Position numbers and translations under genes: made by a program. A model generated the notes under the pieces. That model had not been told where the DNA came from. It saw nothing but the letters and a program-made list of their open reading frames with translations, and did no database searches. Of a stretch of DNA of 64,000 nt, positions 20,141 to 28,935 are shown piece after piece. This stretch comes from Leishmania infantum JPCM5. Lineage: Eukaryota > Euglenozoa > Kinetoplastea > Trypanosomatida > Trypanosomatidae. The stretch lies in NCBI RefSeq assembly GCF_000002875.2, contig NC_009420.2:618001-682000 (forward strand), given 5' to 3'. Positions within the stretch are counted from its first letter, which is position 1. Each line of letters begins with the position of its first letter.

Positions 20141-20548
20141 TTAGGCATCCGGGCAGTCCTTGCGGAGGTGGCCCTTTTTACCGCACTTGCGGCAGGTCTT
20201 GTCCGCGGCCGAGCGCTTCGGCGCCGTCGGGCAGGAGCGGCCAATGTGACCGTCCTCGTTGCAAAGGTAGCAGTGCGCGGGGTTGGTGCACTCGCTCGCG
20301 ATGTGACCTTTCTGCGAGCAGTTGTAGCACATCACCGTCTCCGACTTTGGCGGCGCTTCCGGGCAGTCGCGCGCGCGGTGGCCAGGCTTCTGGCAGTAGA
20401 AGCACGGCGCCTCCTCAGCCGTGATCGTGCTCACGCACTCCTTGGCGACGTGGCCAGGCTTGCCACAGCGGAAGCACGGGGCAGAGTCCGCAGCAGACGT
20501 GCACTCGCGGCTCTGGTGACCAACACCACCGCAGCGATAGCAGACCAT
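20141..20548 (-). CDS. Zinc-knuckle protein with six CCHC motifs (UMSBP-like)
   Basis: This 135-residue protein has six CCHC knuckles starting near residues 3, 25, 49, 74, 93 and 119, with the last two residues after the final knuckle being Asp-Ala. The ATG at 20548 directly precedes the first knuckle (Val-Cys-Tyr-Arg-Cys). The upstream part of the open frame is leader beyond a clear splice-acceptor signal and is excluded. Knuckles here are more diverse than in the five-knuckle UMSBP genes, for example CFYCQKPGHRARDC and CYLCNEDGHIGRSC, so this is an older paralogue and not a recent copy. Family members bind single-stranded nucleic acid and have been tied to kinetoplast replication, telomeres or mRNA. 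Which applies here cannot be read from the sequence. It is sometimes annotated as a universal minicircle sequence binding protein. Confidence 0.92.
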   Translation of the reverse strand: MVCYRCGGVGHQSRECTSAADSAPCFRCGKPGHVAKECVSTITAEEAPCFYCQKPGHRARDCPEAPPKSETVMCYNCSQKGHIASECTNPAHCYLCNEDGHIGRSCPTAPKRSAADKTCRKCGKKGHLRKDCPDA

Positions 20549-20567
20549 CTTCAAAATTAAAAGGTAG

Positions 20568-20600
20568 CTCGTAAAAAAGAGAAGAGAGTGAGGCGAAACG
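20568..20600 (-). promoter_or_regulatory. Predicted spliced-leader acceptor for the six-knuckle gene
   Basis: On the minus strand a CT- and T-rich tract (about 20570-20595) is followed by the first AG at 20568-20569, about 20 nt upstream of the ATG. This supports the short form of the protein. Confidence 0.6.
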
Positions 20601-20695
20601 CGAGAGTGATTACAGAGAGATGCGAGAAACTGCCAAAGAAAAAAGGGCGGGGGAGAAAGAGAGCTGAAGAAACGGAGAGAAGATATATCCTGTAC

Positions 20696-20721
20696 GTGTG
20701 TGTGTGTGTGTGTGTGTGTGT
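20696..20721. repeat. (GT)13 microsatellite
   Basis: An uninterrupted GT run in the 5' flank of the six-knuckle gene, upstream of its predicted splice acceptor. Confidence 0.9.
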
Positions 20722-21121
20722 AGCAGAAAATGCAAGAGAAGCGAAAGAGAGAATCCTCGGAGGCGTGAAAGCAAGCAGCAGCAGATGAGATGGCGGGAGA
20801 GTAAACAACAGGAAAGGAAACGCAGAACAAAGCAGCGCACCATGAAGAGTTTGTAGAGAGGGACCGAGATTGGGCATGTGCGCGAATCGCGGCTCAAGAC
20901 ACACGCAGATGCGCATGCAGGACCGCATATAGTGGGAAAGACAGGAAATCAGGGATCTCGTGGTATCATCGGCGGTCCACACACATATTCGCGCGCAGCT
21001 GTCCATCACGTACAAGGCGCCCTTGTTTGTCCTCGTGCAGATACGCTTCCCGCAAACGCACGCACTTCAACTTCCTCTTCTGTTATCTGTGGCCCCTCCA
21101 AAGACGTATCACGGCGTGCAG

Positions 21122-21496
21122 TTAAGGTGTGTCGCCAGCGTCCTGGGGAAGTGCGGTCAAGGTGGCCCGGTTTCGCCTCACGGATGCTGCGGCACTTGTA
21201 CCATTGCTCGCGGCTAACGTGCAGCGGCTTCTCGCTTCCATCCCTTCTCGAGGGTCAATGCGTCCTCTCGGCAGGGAATCGGGAGAAACACGGCGTTGCG
21301 CGCGGCGCTGTTCGCGCAAAGGAAAGGCAATATTAAAGCAGGGTTGTAACGCGGCTAAAAACGAGCCGCGCGCACAAGTGCGCTTCGGCACCGAGCAGAG
21401 TAGCCTCGTCAAACCAGCAGCAGCAGCAGCAAGCAGCAGCAGCGCGGGCAAAAGCGAGCGGGAATGCCGCCGCCAAGCAGCCAGCGCCGCCATCAT
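21122..21496 (-). CDS. Possible small ORF with a hydrophobic N-terminus
   Basis: This is a speculative call. A 124-codon frame on the transcribed strand begins Met-Met-Ala-Ala-Leu and carries a signal-peptide-like stretch: basic residues, then a Leu/Ala run (SLLPALLLLAAAAAG). Just upstream is a pyrimidine-rich tract with an AG about 15 nt before the ATG, as expected for a trans-splice site. Against it, the Leu/Ala run is encoded by a CAG-type repeat, the rest of the protein has no recognisable domain, and the frame lies in a spacer. It could be a small secreted or membrane protein gene or a chance frame. Confidence 0.15.
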   Translation of the reverse strand: MMAALAAWRRHSRSLLPALLLLAAAAAGLTRLLCSVPKRTCARGSFLAALQPCFNIAFPLREQRRAQRRVSPDSLPRGRIDPREGMEARSRCTLAASNGTSAAASVRRNRATLTALPQDAGDTP

Positions 21497-23735
21497 GCCA
21501 CACACGCTCCTCCAACACCAAAAGAGAAGGCAAGATAGAAAGCCAACGTAACGTCCTCATCCATAACGAGCCTCGAAGAAACGCGTCTCATACGTCGTCC
21601 GTGCCCCTGTCGGCAGCACCAAAGGCAGTTGTTGTTTACGTTGCCTCTGCACCACTTCCGCCGCAGTGAACAAAGGAGGCTATGTGTCCCCTTCTCGCCT
21701 TTTCTCCATCTCGGAGCAGCACACCACCACCACCACCCAGACGCCTGGGTTTGCAGCATCACAGCCTCTCGCACGGAAGGTCTATACACATCGCGCGCCG
21801 GCCTTGCGCTTAGCATGTCACGCGTTCTTCTTTTCATCGCTAAGAATTCGAGGAAAAACACACTTGCGGCACCGTGCACAACCGTCTCGCCGTGCACGTG
21901 GGCCGTTACCATGACTGCCGCGAGGTGCAACCACTACTCCGGCTCCACGGTCCCGATGTGGTAAGCCGTACCCTCACACACGAAAAAAAAAGAACCTGAA
22001 ACCACATCATATGTCGACACGCCAGCCAGCCGCTCTCCGTGATCTTTCAAGCGTTCGGGTGGGCCTCGCCCCACCTCATCTTTGTTGTTTCTTCGCCCGT
22101 TGCGCGGCAACAAACTACCACGAGAGCAGCAGCCCATCATGGGTGTTCCCTTCACGTGCTCGCCGTCAAGAGGTCGATCCATCTGCGCTGTCATCTCCCC
22201 TCCTCCTCCACTGGTGTGCTCCTTCCACCTCCAATGCCTAAACATCCGTGAGGATGCCTCTTGTTGGCTTGCACAACTTGCTCAAAACAGCGAGACTAGT
22301 CGGAGAAGTAGACAGTGCGTGGAACCCTCCACCGTCACTGCCAACACCTCCCAAAACGTCACCCTTGTCTTCGAAACCGCTGACGGCCCCGTCATTATCC
22401 CCCCTCGTGTGCGCGTGTACACTCATACGCAAGGGTCGCTGGTGCGTCGCTCTTGTCGTATATGGCGCGGGCGCGTAGATGCGGCACGTTCCTGTCCCCC
22501 CCCCCAAGGAAAACGACCGTGCACGCAGTCTAAGCTCCGCACGCCTATTCTACCCACTACCACCACCACCGACTCACATACCCTTCTTGCACGACATACG
22601 TGACGTCTGCGCCTTTCGCCATCATCGTACTAGCGTGCAGCAGATCACTTTCCGCATTAAAGATAGAAGAGGAGAAGACACCGGGTGAGTTGGATGCCGC
22701 ACAGGGTGGACCACGCCACCAACTCCGACCTTCTCCTACGTTCCACGGCCGCTACTCGCACCGCAGAACAACAGTGAAAATGAAGAGAAAAGAAGGAAGA
22801 TGCTTCTAGGGTACGTCTGTTAGGGGTATTTAAGGGCCGCGGCGTTAGCATGTGTGGCTACGTGAGCGAGTGTGCAATGGTCCTCGGGGAGAGGACGGTG
22901 CTTGGTGTACCCAACAGCACCTGGATATCATGGAGCGGGGGGATGGTGCTCGCGCGAAAAATAAAAATCCTTCACACACATGTACACCGGCACGCACCCG
23001 GATGCAGGAGAGAGACGAAAAAGGAGAGATCACGTTCGCAGCACCAGTAACTCTCTTTCCCGAGTCTCACGCAAGACACACACAGACGCTGATCCTTCCG
23101 CCCTCTGTCTTCGCATCACTGGCACACTCGCAGCCGCATTGCACGCCAACAGGCGGCGCGATTTCTCCCTGTATTTCTCCCCCATTCCTCTTCGAGAGGA
23201 AGAGTGAATGCCGCGCACACGCAGTAGCACACATACACACACACACATGCCCACTTATCAAGTAGCACATGGAGCCGCGGCACCCGCGGCACCGCACGCG
23301 CACCCCAATCTACGGAAGACGGTCACGTGCTCAAGGACTCGAGCACCTTTTTTCTTTTTTTGAACGCTTTCTTTGTGTTTCTGCCATTCTGTTCATTTCA
23401 GCACATGATAGTTGCTTTTTACTCGATCTCACAGAGGAATAAAAACGAGATGTACACACACACAAAAACACAACCCCATAGTGAGAGCGAAAGATGGTCG
23501 ATGAAAAGAGACGAAGGTCTTTCAAACAAAACAAAATCATAAAACAAAACTCTTGTTAAAAAAAAAAAACAGAAACGCAGACAGAGATAGAGAGGCTGAT
23601 GAATAAACGCGCGTGTATGCCTGTGCGTGTCACAAAGAGCTTGTCAACACTTCACGGTGCAAACGGGAAACGGAAAAAAAAGAAAGGCGATGCGCCGCAA
23701 GACGCACACAGACACAGACAAGCACTGTTTTTCTC

Positions 23736-23764
23736 CACCTCCCTACCTGTGAGGCAGGGAGGTG
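23736..23764. other. Compact inverted repeat / hairpin
   Basis: Nine perfect base pairs (CACCTCCCT with AGGGAGGTG), one A-C mismatch, then three more pairs around a GTG loop. It lies about 1.4 kb downstream of the HEXBP stop codon. It is short but GC-rich, so it should be stable in RNA. Confidence 0.6.
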
Positions 23765-25175
23765 AAGTGGGCAGGAGAGAACCACCTCGACTCCTTCGAT
23801 GGTAGCCTCACACGCGTGGGGGGCCGTACTTTTTCTTATTTGGAGTCGACAGTCGCCTTCTGCTCTCCTACCACCTGCATCGAAAAAAAAAAAGAAAAGG
23901 CGCATCCTCACACTCGCACTGCTGCTTTCTTTTTCCAATGCGCGTAGGCGCGAGCGTGTGTTCGTACCCGCTTCCTTTTTCGATGTGAGAGGGAGCCTGA
24001 TCTTCGCTTCTCGTGAAAAGAGTGAAGTGCGCAACGCCGTGGACGCAGAGAGAGTCAGACCCGGCGCTTCTGTAAATGTTGAAACAAAAAAGGGGGCTTT
24101 GCGAGCGTGTTGCACGCCACTCTTTCATCCGCCTCACCTCCTAGTCGGTGACCTCCATTTGGTATGCGGAGCGACCAATCTGTTCCTTCCTATCTTGCTG
24201 TCTCCTCCCTTGACGGTTGTGGTTTTTTCTTCCGAGGTCCAGTCAGGTACTTGCTGCTGTTACGCACGCAGTGCAACCCCCCCCCCCCGTCGTCGTCATG
24301 GACGGACTGCGTTTGCTTATTTCTTTTTGCCCATCCTCACGCCCTCTTTTGCTTTTTTTTTGATCGGCGTTGGATATCGAGAGGGAAGCGCGAAAGAAAA
24401 AAAAAACACGAAAATCATCTCTCCTTTAGTTGTCGTGGCAGGTCCTTAGGTGGATCTTGCACACACACACACAGACACGCACACGCGCACACGTGGAATG
24501 AGACAGAGAGGTGGAAAGCACCCAGAACAACGGAGACATGCGAGAATAGAAACAAGGAAATCGCATGACTCCCAAACGCTTTCTTTATATACACACACCT
24601 TATTCGCGCGGCGGTGGAGTTGTGTGGTTCTACTAGCCATCAAAAGGTCGTGGAGGAGCGGAAAGGTGAAGGCGGTGCAGTGGACCGGTCATCGTTCGCT
24701 TCATTCTCGTTTTCATCTCTCGCTTCGAAGCGGGGCGGAGGAGGAGCAGCAGCAGCAAAGACCCGTAACAGAGGACGAGAGATGGAGAGAGGGTGGAGGG
24801 GGTGGAGGACGGCAAGGGAAGGGGAAGCAGGTGTGAGAAGGCAACAGAGAAAAACAGAGAGGGAGACGAGCACACATATGCGGCTCTCTCACCTGTTTTC
24901 AAGCGCCATGGCGTCACTACATGACATGCTCTACTGTTTGTATATAACACAGCAATCCCCTCCCCCCTTCACTCTCCCCCCCAACACACGCACGCAGTTC
25001 GCTTTAGATTGCCTCCACTCCGCCTTTGTCATCGCTGGCTTTTCGTTCACTCATGGCTGCACGTCACCCCTTGCATCCGCGCACGCTTCTTCGTCACCTT
25101 ATCTGCTTATGTGAAACTCTTGCATTCCACTCAGAACACCCGTTTCGTTCATACTTTCAGCTTTTTCGTTTCGCT

Positions 25176-25991
25176 TTAGCTGCTGGGGCAGTCACGGCTG
25201 ATGTGGCCGGCCTCGCCGCACTTGTAGCACGTGCGGTCACCGCCGCCGCGGGAACCGCCATAGCTGCCACCGGCCTCCGGGCACTCGCGGCTGATGTGGC
25301 CAGGCTTGCCGCACTTGTAGCACGTGCGGTCACCGCTGCCATTGCTCCCGGCGCTGGGGCATTCGCGGCTCATGTGGCCCGACTCCCCGCACTTGTAGCA
25401 CTTGCGGTCACCCGCGCCGCTGTACCCGCCCTGACCGTTGGGGCAGTCACGGCTGATGTGGCCGGCGTCGCCGCACTTGTAGCAAGTGCGGTCACCCGCC
25501 CCGCTGTACCCGCCCTGACCGTTGGGGCAGTCACGGCTGATGTGGCCGGCGTCGCCGCACTTGTAGCACGTGCGATCGCCACCGTAGCCGCCCTGCGCGC
25601 CGCTGCGGCCGCGCTTCTGGCCGTACCCACCGCGGCTTCCACCCTGGCTGCTGGGGCAGTCACGACTGAGATGACCCTCCTGGCCGCAGTTGTAGCACTC
25701 GAAGCCCTTGGCCGCACCCGGCTTCGCGGAGTTGGGGCAGTCACGGCTCATGTGGCCGGCCTCGCCGCAGCGGAAGCACGTCATGGCTCCAGCGGCGCCG
25801 GATCTAGCCTCGTTCGGGCACTCGCGGGTCATATGGCCCTCCTCGCCGCAGCGGAAGCACGTCGTGCTGCGCCCGTCACCCTTGGAGTCGGCCTCGGGGC
25901 ACTCGCGGGCGTAATGGCCCTCCTTACCGCAATTGCGGCAGCTGGTGCTGCTCTCGGTGCGCGGACGCTTGACGTCTTCGGTTTCGGACAT
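25176..25991 (-). CDS. HEXBP: Hexamer-binding protein HEXBP (9 CCHC zinc knuckles)
   Basis: This 271-residue protein starts with a short charged leader containing Lys-Arg-Pro-Arg. Nine CCHC knuckles follow, for example CFRCGEEGHMTREC and CYKCGDAGHISRDC, separated by Gly/Ser/Tyr-rich linkers with an RGG-like segment around residues 118-135. Length, start and knuckle number match the Leishmania protein HEXBP, first described as binding single-stranded hexanucleotide repeats in the GP63 gene 5' region. A role in nucleic-acid binding is secure; the physiological target is less so. The ATG at 25991 is the only sensible start. Two central knuckles plus linker form an almost perfect 84-nt tandem duplication. 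It lies between the proteasome beta-5 gene and the six-knuckle paralogue. Confidence 0.97.
   Translation of the reverse strand: MSETEDVKRPRTESSTSCRNCGKEGHYARECPEADSKGDGRSTTCFRCGEEGHMTRECPNEARSGAAGAMTCFRCGEAGHMSRDCPNSAKPGAAKGFECYNCGQEGHLSRDCPSSQGGSRGGYGQKRGRSGAQGGYGGDRTCYKCGDAGHISRDCPNGQGGYSGAGDRTCYKCGDAGHISRDCPNGQGGYSGAGDRKCYKCGESGHMSRECPSAGSNGSGDRTCYKCGKPGHISRECPEAGGSYGGSRGGGDRTCYKCGEAGHISRDCPSS
25417..25584 (-). repeat. 84-nt tandem duplication inside HEXBP
   Basis: Units 25417-25500 and 25501-25584 each encode one CCHC knuckle plus a Gly-Tyr-Ser-Gly-Ala-Gly linker. They are nearly identical, differing at only a few bases near the distal end. This indicates recent unequal exchange or conversion within the gene, adding or removing one 28-residue module. 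Confidence 0.9.
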
Positions 25992-27059
25992 GATTGCGGG
26001 GTATCAAGTAGGATGGAAAGGTGGGGCAGTGGTACTGGTGGTGCTCGATGACAGACGGAGGAGAGAGAATGCGAAAGACAGAAGACAGAAGCAACAAAAG
26101 GTGTGAAGGTGAGCCTAGAGAAAACTTTAAAGAATGTACGTTACTGCAGGAACGCGTGCGTGTGCCGTTGGCGTGTGCGCGCGTGGGGAGAGCGCACGCC
26201 CACGCAGTCACAAGCATGGGGGTGTTAACGCGAAGAATAAAAAAGGGAAGGGAAGAGAGGAAAATATGAAAAGGCGGAGAGCACACCGTAGCATATATGG
26301 CCTCTATAGTCAGGGGAGAGGATCACTTGACAACTTCGGCTGCACGCATCACGAGGAGGCATCCCGTGGTGGCCCATATTGAGCCTGTGCCGTAGAGGAG
26401 CCCGCGAGCGGGAGAGAAGCCCTCGGAGGGGGAGGGAAAGAGGAGGGCGCATACATGAGGGGTCCCGTATGTGTGTGCGTGTGGCAGAACCCCTACGATG
26501 CTCGGCACCCGACCGGTTACAAAGCGCATGCTCTGGAGGTTGGCTATGCTCTTTTCCTCTGGTTTGGTTTTTGCGCGCGGGGGGGGGGGAGAGCTGCGCT
26601 TTGAACAGCCCTCAGCCACAAACGCACGACCACGAAAGGCTCTGCATAAACCGTCAGAAAAAAAGAGACACGGTACACACACACACACACACAATACTCG
26701 TGCCCCTCCACAGGCAGAACAGCATGTGAGAGAATGCCCACATGCGCCACCGCGCAGGAAAGAAAACAAACAGAAGAGCATCACGGTGTCCTCTCATCAA
26801 AAGGGAGAAGACAGACAGGCAGACCAACATTGCCGGAGGAGGGGGAGAGAGGGGAGGGACAGCGCAGAGCGTGTCATCCTCCATGGAGCCGCAGGGCACA
26901 TAATAACTACAACAGAGAGAGCATCGAGCGTGAACGGGCGAAATGCGAGGGGCGCGAGCGCCTGGGGGAGGGTGGAGGCGCCAGCACGCGATCTGCACAT
27001 AGGAAGCAACTCCGCACCCCCGCCTCCCCCTGTCCGCCCAGGCGTAGGTTGGTCTTTCC
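25992..27059. other. Spacer between PSMB5 and HEXBP
   Basis: About 1.1 kb with the 3' UTR of PSMB5 and the HEXBP leader. It holds CA repeats and poly-G runs and no supported gene. Confidence 0.6.
26044..26100 (-). promoter_or_regulatory. Predicted spliced-leader acceptor for HEXBP
   Basis: A long CT-rich tract on the minus strand (about 26050-26100) is followed by the first AG at 26044-26045, about 53 nt upstream of the ATG. Confidence 0.5.
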
Positions 27060-27968
27060 CTACTGGGACGGAAAGTAGCGGTCGTAGAGCTTCGTCTGGT
27101 CATCGCGCGAGATCTTGGTCCAGCCCTTCTCGTGCACGTGGTAAACTGTCACGATACCGCCAGAGGCGCCATCGCGGTACGTCGCGTGGAAGATGGAGCG
27201 GCGCGCCAGGTCGCACGCATCCTCGACAGAGAGGTCCTTGCGGTAGCCCGTGTCAAGCACACCGTAAGCGTAAATGGAGCCGGAGCCGACACTGAAGAGG
27301 TCCTGTTTCACGCGAGAGCCCTTGTCGTCCACGTAGTAGAGCGAAGGGCCAAACTGATCCCAGCCGGCCAGCATCGTGCCCATCGAAAGTCCGTGGTTGC
27401 GGTAGGCGTACGTGATGTTCGCCAGAATCTTGCTCGCCGCCGCGACGGTGATGCGGCTGCCGTTGCGCAACTCCCACAGGCGGCACTCCATACCAAGCAC
27501 GCGCTCCCAGTATTGGCAATCGGCTGCACCACCAGCAAGCGTACCCAGTAGGTAGTCGTTGATCTCCAGGACCTTCAGCACCGTCTGTGATGCGATGTAC
27601 TGCCCCGTCGACGCACGCGAGTCGACGGCAACGATGATGCCGCCGTTGAAACGGAAGGCGAGGGTCGTCGTACCCTTCTTCATGTCAATCTTTGGGATTG
27701 CTCGCGGCACTGGGCACGACGCCGTCAGCGTCCAGCAACGGTTCTCGCCGTGGAGGTAGCGGCTGGAGTCGAGCGGGTCGGCCGTCACAGCATCGCAGGA
27801 AGCCGGCGATCTTTCGGTGGTTTGCTGTGGAGCGCGTCTGTAGGAGCACAGTGACAGCGGTTCCTCCAGCGTGTCCTCATCCATGTTGTGGTACGTAAAG
27901 GGGCCCACCCTCGGGCAGTCGTCCAACGTGAAGTTGGACGACATGACGGACTCGAAATCAGCGAACAT
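27060..27968 (-). CDS. PSMB5: 20S proteasome beta-5 subunit (chymotrypsin-like activity)
   Basis: This 302-residue Ntn-hydrolase has a propeptide of about 99 residues removed at Gly99/Thr100 in [11 protein letters not shown], which exposes the catalytic threonine. In mature numbering Asp17 (precursor Asp116 in VAVDSRAS) and Lys33 (Lys132 in VLKVLEIN) are present, so the active site is complete. The [12 protein letters not shown] segment is also typical. The protein provides the chymotrypsin-like activity of the proteasome, and in Leishmania the beta-4/beta-5 interface is a validated inhibitor site. The start at 27968 is preferred because the 31 residues upstream lie in leader sequence that includes likely AG acceptors (27994-27995 or 27991-27992). 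Confidence 0.96.
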   Translation of the reverse strand: MFADFESVMSSNFTLDDCPRVGPFTYHNMDEDTLEEPLSLCSYRRAPQQTTERSPASCDAVTADPLDSSRYLHGENRCWTLTASCPVPRAIPKIDMKKGTTTLAFRFNGGIIVAVDSRASTGQYIASQTVLKVLEINDYLLGTLAGGAADCQYWERVLGMECRLWELRNGSRITVAAASKILANITYAYRNHGLSMGTMLAGWDQFGPSLYYVDDKGSRVKQDLFSVGSGSIYAYGVLDTGYRKDLSVEDACDLARRSIFHATYRDGASGGIVTVYHVHEKGWTKISRDDQTKLYDRYFPSQ

Positions 27969-28935
27969 GACGCTGCTGGCAGATGAGTTGCTACTACCAC
28001 ACAAATCAGGTCGACGGGCGAGTGGGAGGAACAAAGTGGGGAGGCAAAATGTGGGAGGCACGCACGCACTTGAGGAAATCTTGTGTATCGAGAGCTAAAC
28101 TGTTGCTGTGCTGTGTATGGCGGCTCTCGCTGTTATTGTTTTTTCCTTCGTGGCTCCTCTTTTGGTTCGCGTTGATGCTGCTGACGTGTGCGGTTCGGTC
28201 AAGTGCCGACGTGCAACACACAAGCAGTGAACGGAGGAGGGGGGAAGAAAGTGCGGTGAGGAGTGACGCGGAGAACAGCAAAACGGCAACCAATGTCGTC
28301 GATGTCCAGCAAACAAACGAGGACGACGCCCCGCAACGAAAAAAAAGGAAAACAATAGGCGCGCACCACACATTCAAACACGCACACACGCAAGCAAGTA
28401 AGAAAAAAAGGAGTGGGGGAGAGAGAGGGCAATGGATGGCAGAGAGAGAGAGAGCACGCATGTGCACACCGCTACGCTCCCAGAGAGTTGAGTTCAACAG
28501 AAACTCGGCAGAAAGAGGCGTTTTGGAGGAGGATTACACTGAAGACGAGATGAGAGAGAGAGGGTTGCTGCACTTGACAAGAGTGGCACAGAGGCAGCAG
28601 TCCCCTTTTCCCTAGTCATGATTTTCTTCCCTGCTTGTCTGTGCAGCTGGTTATCCGACGACCATGCTTTCTGACAGCGAGCACGCACGAGAGATGTCAC
28701 AATGGAAGTTTGCGCAGTTGCCATTACAGATCGTACTCCCTCTCCTGGTTGACACGTAGTCCCTGCAGACAAGGAAGCCGGGTGCGACGGGCTACGCCAC
28801 ACGCACAGGCAAAGTGACTATGCTTAACGGTGTGACGGCCGGCGCGGCGCGCGCAGCAGACAACGCCCAGTCACATCAACCCCCCCCAAAAAAAAAACAG
28901 ATGTGAAGGCCACCACCGGCAAAGCCCCGCACACC
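27969..28935. other. Spacer between the pseudouridine synthase-like gene and PSMB5
   Basis: About 1 kb of simple-sequence DNA containing the 3' UTR of the upstream gene and the PSMB5 leader. No gene or notable structure seen. Confidence 0.6.

Larger units (their letters stand above)
20549..25175. other. 4.6-kb spacer between HEXBP and the six-knuckle gene
   Basis: No firmly supported gene. Most is simple-sequence 3' UTR-like DNA. The section from about 20860 to 22900 is more GC-balanced and less repetitive than the rest. It may hold relics of a coding sequence or an old retroposon, but I recognise neither. A 29-nt stem-loop lies at 23736-23764. Confidence 0.5.

Noticed and set aside
20279..20290. 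12-mer one base away from the universal minicircle sequence GGGGTTGGTGTA, inside the six-knuckle gene
   Set aside because: It lies in coding sequence, and one such near-match is roughly expected by chance in 64 kb on two strands. Curious in a UMSBP paralogue but not evidence of binding.
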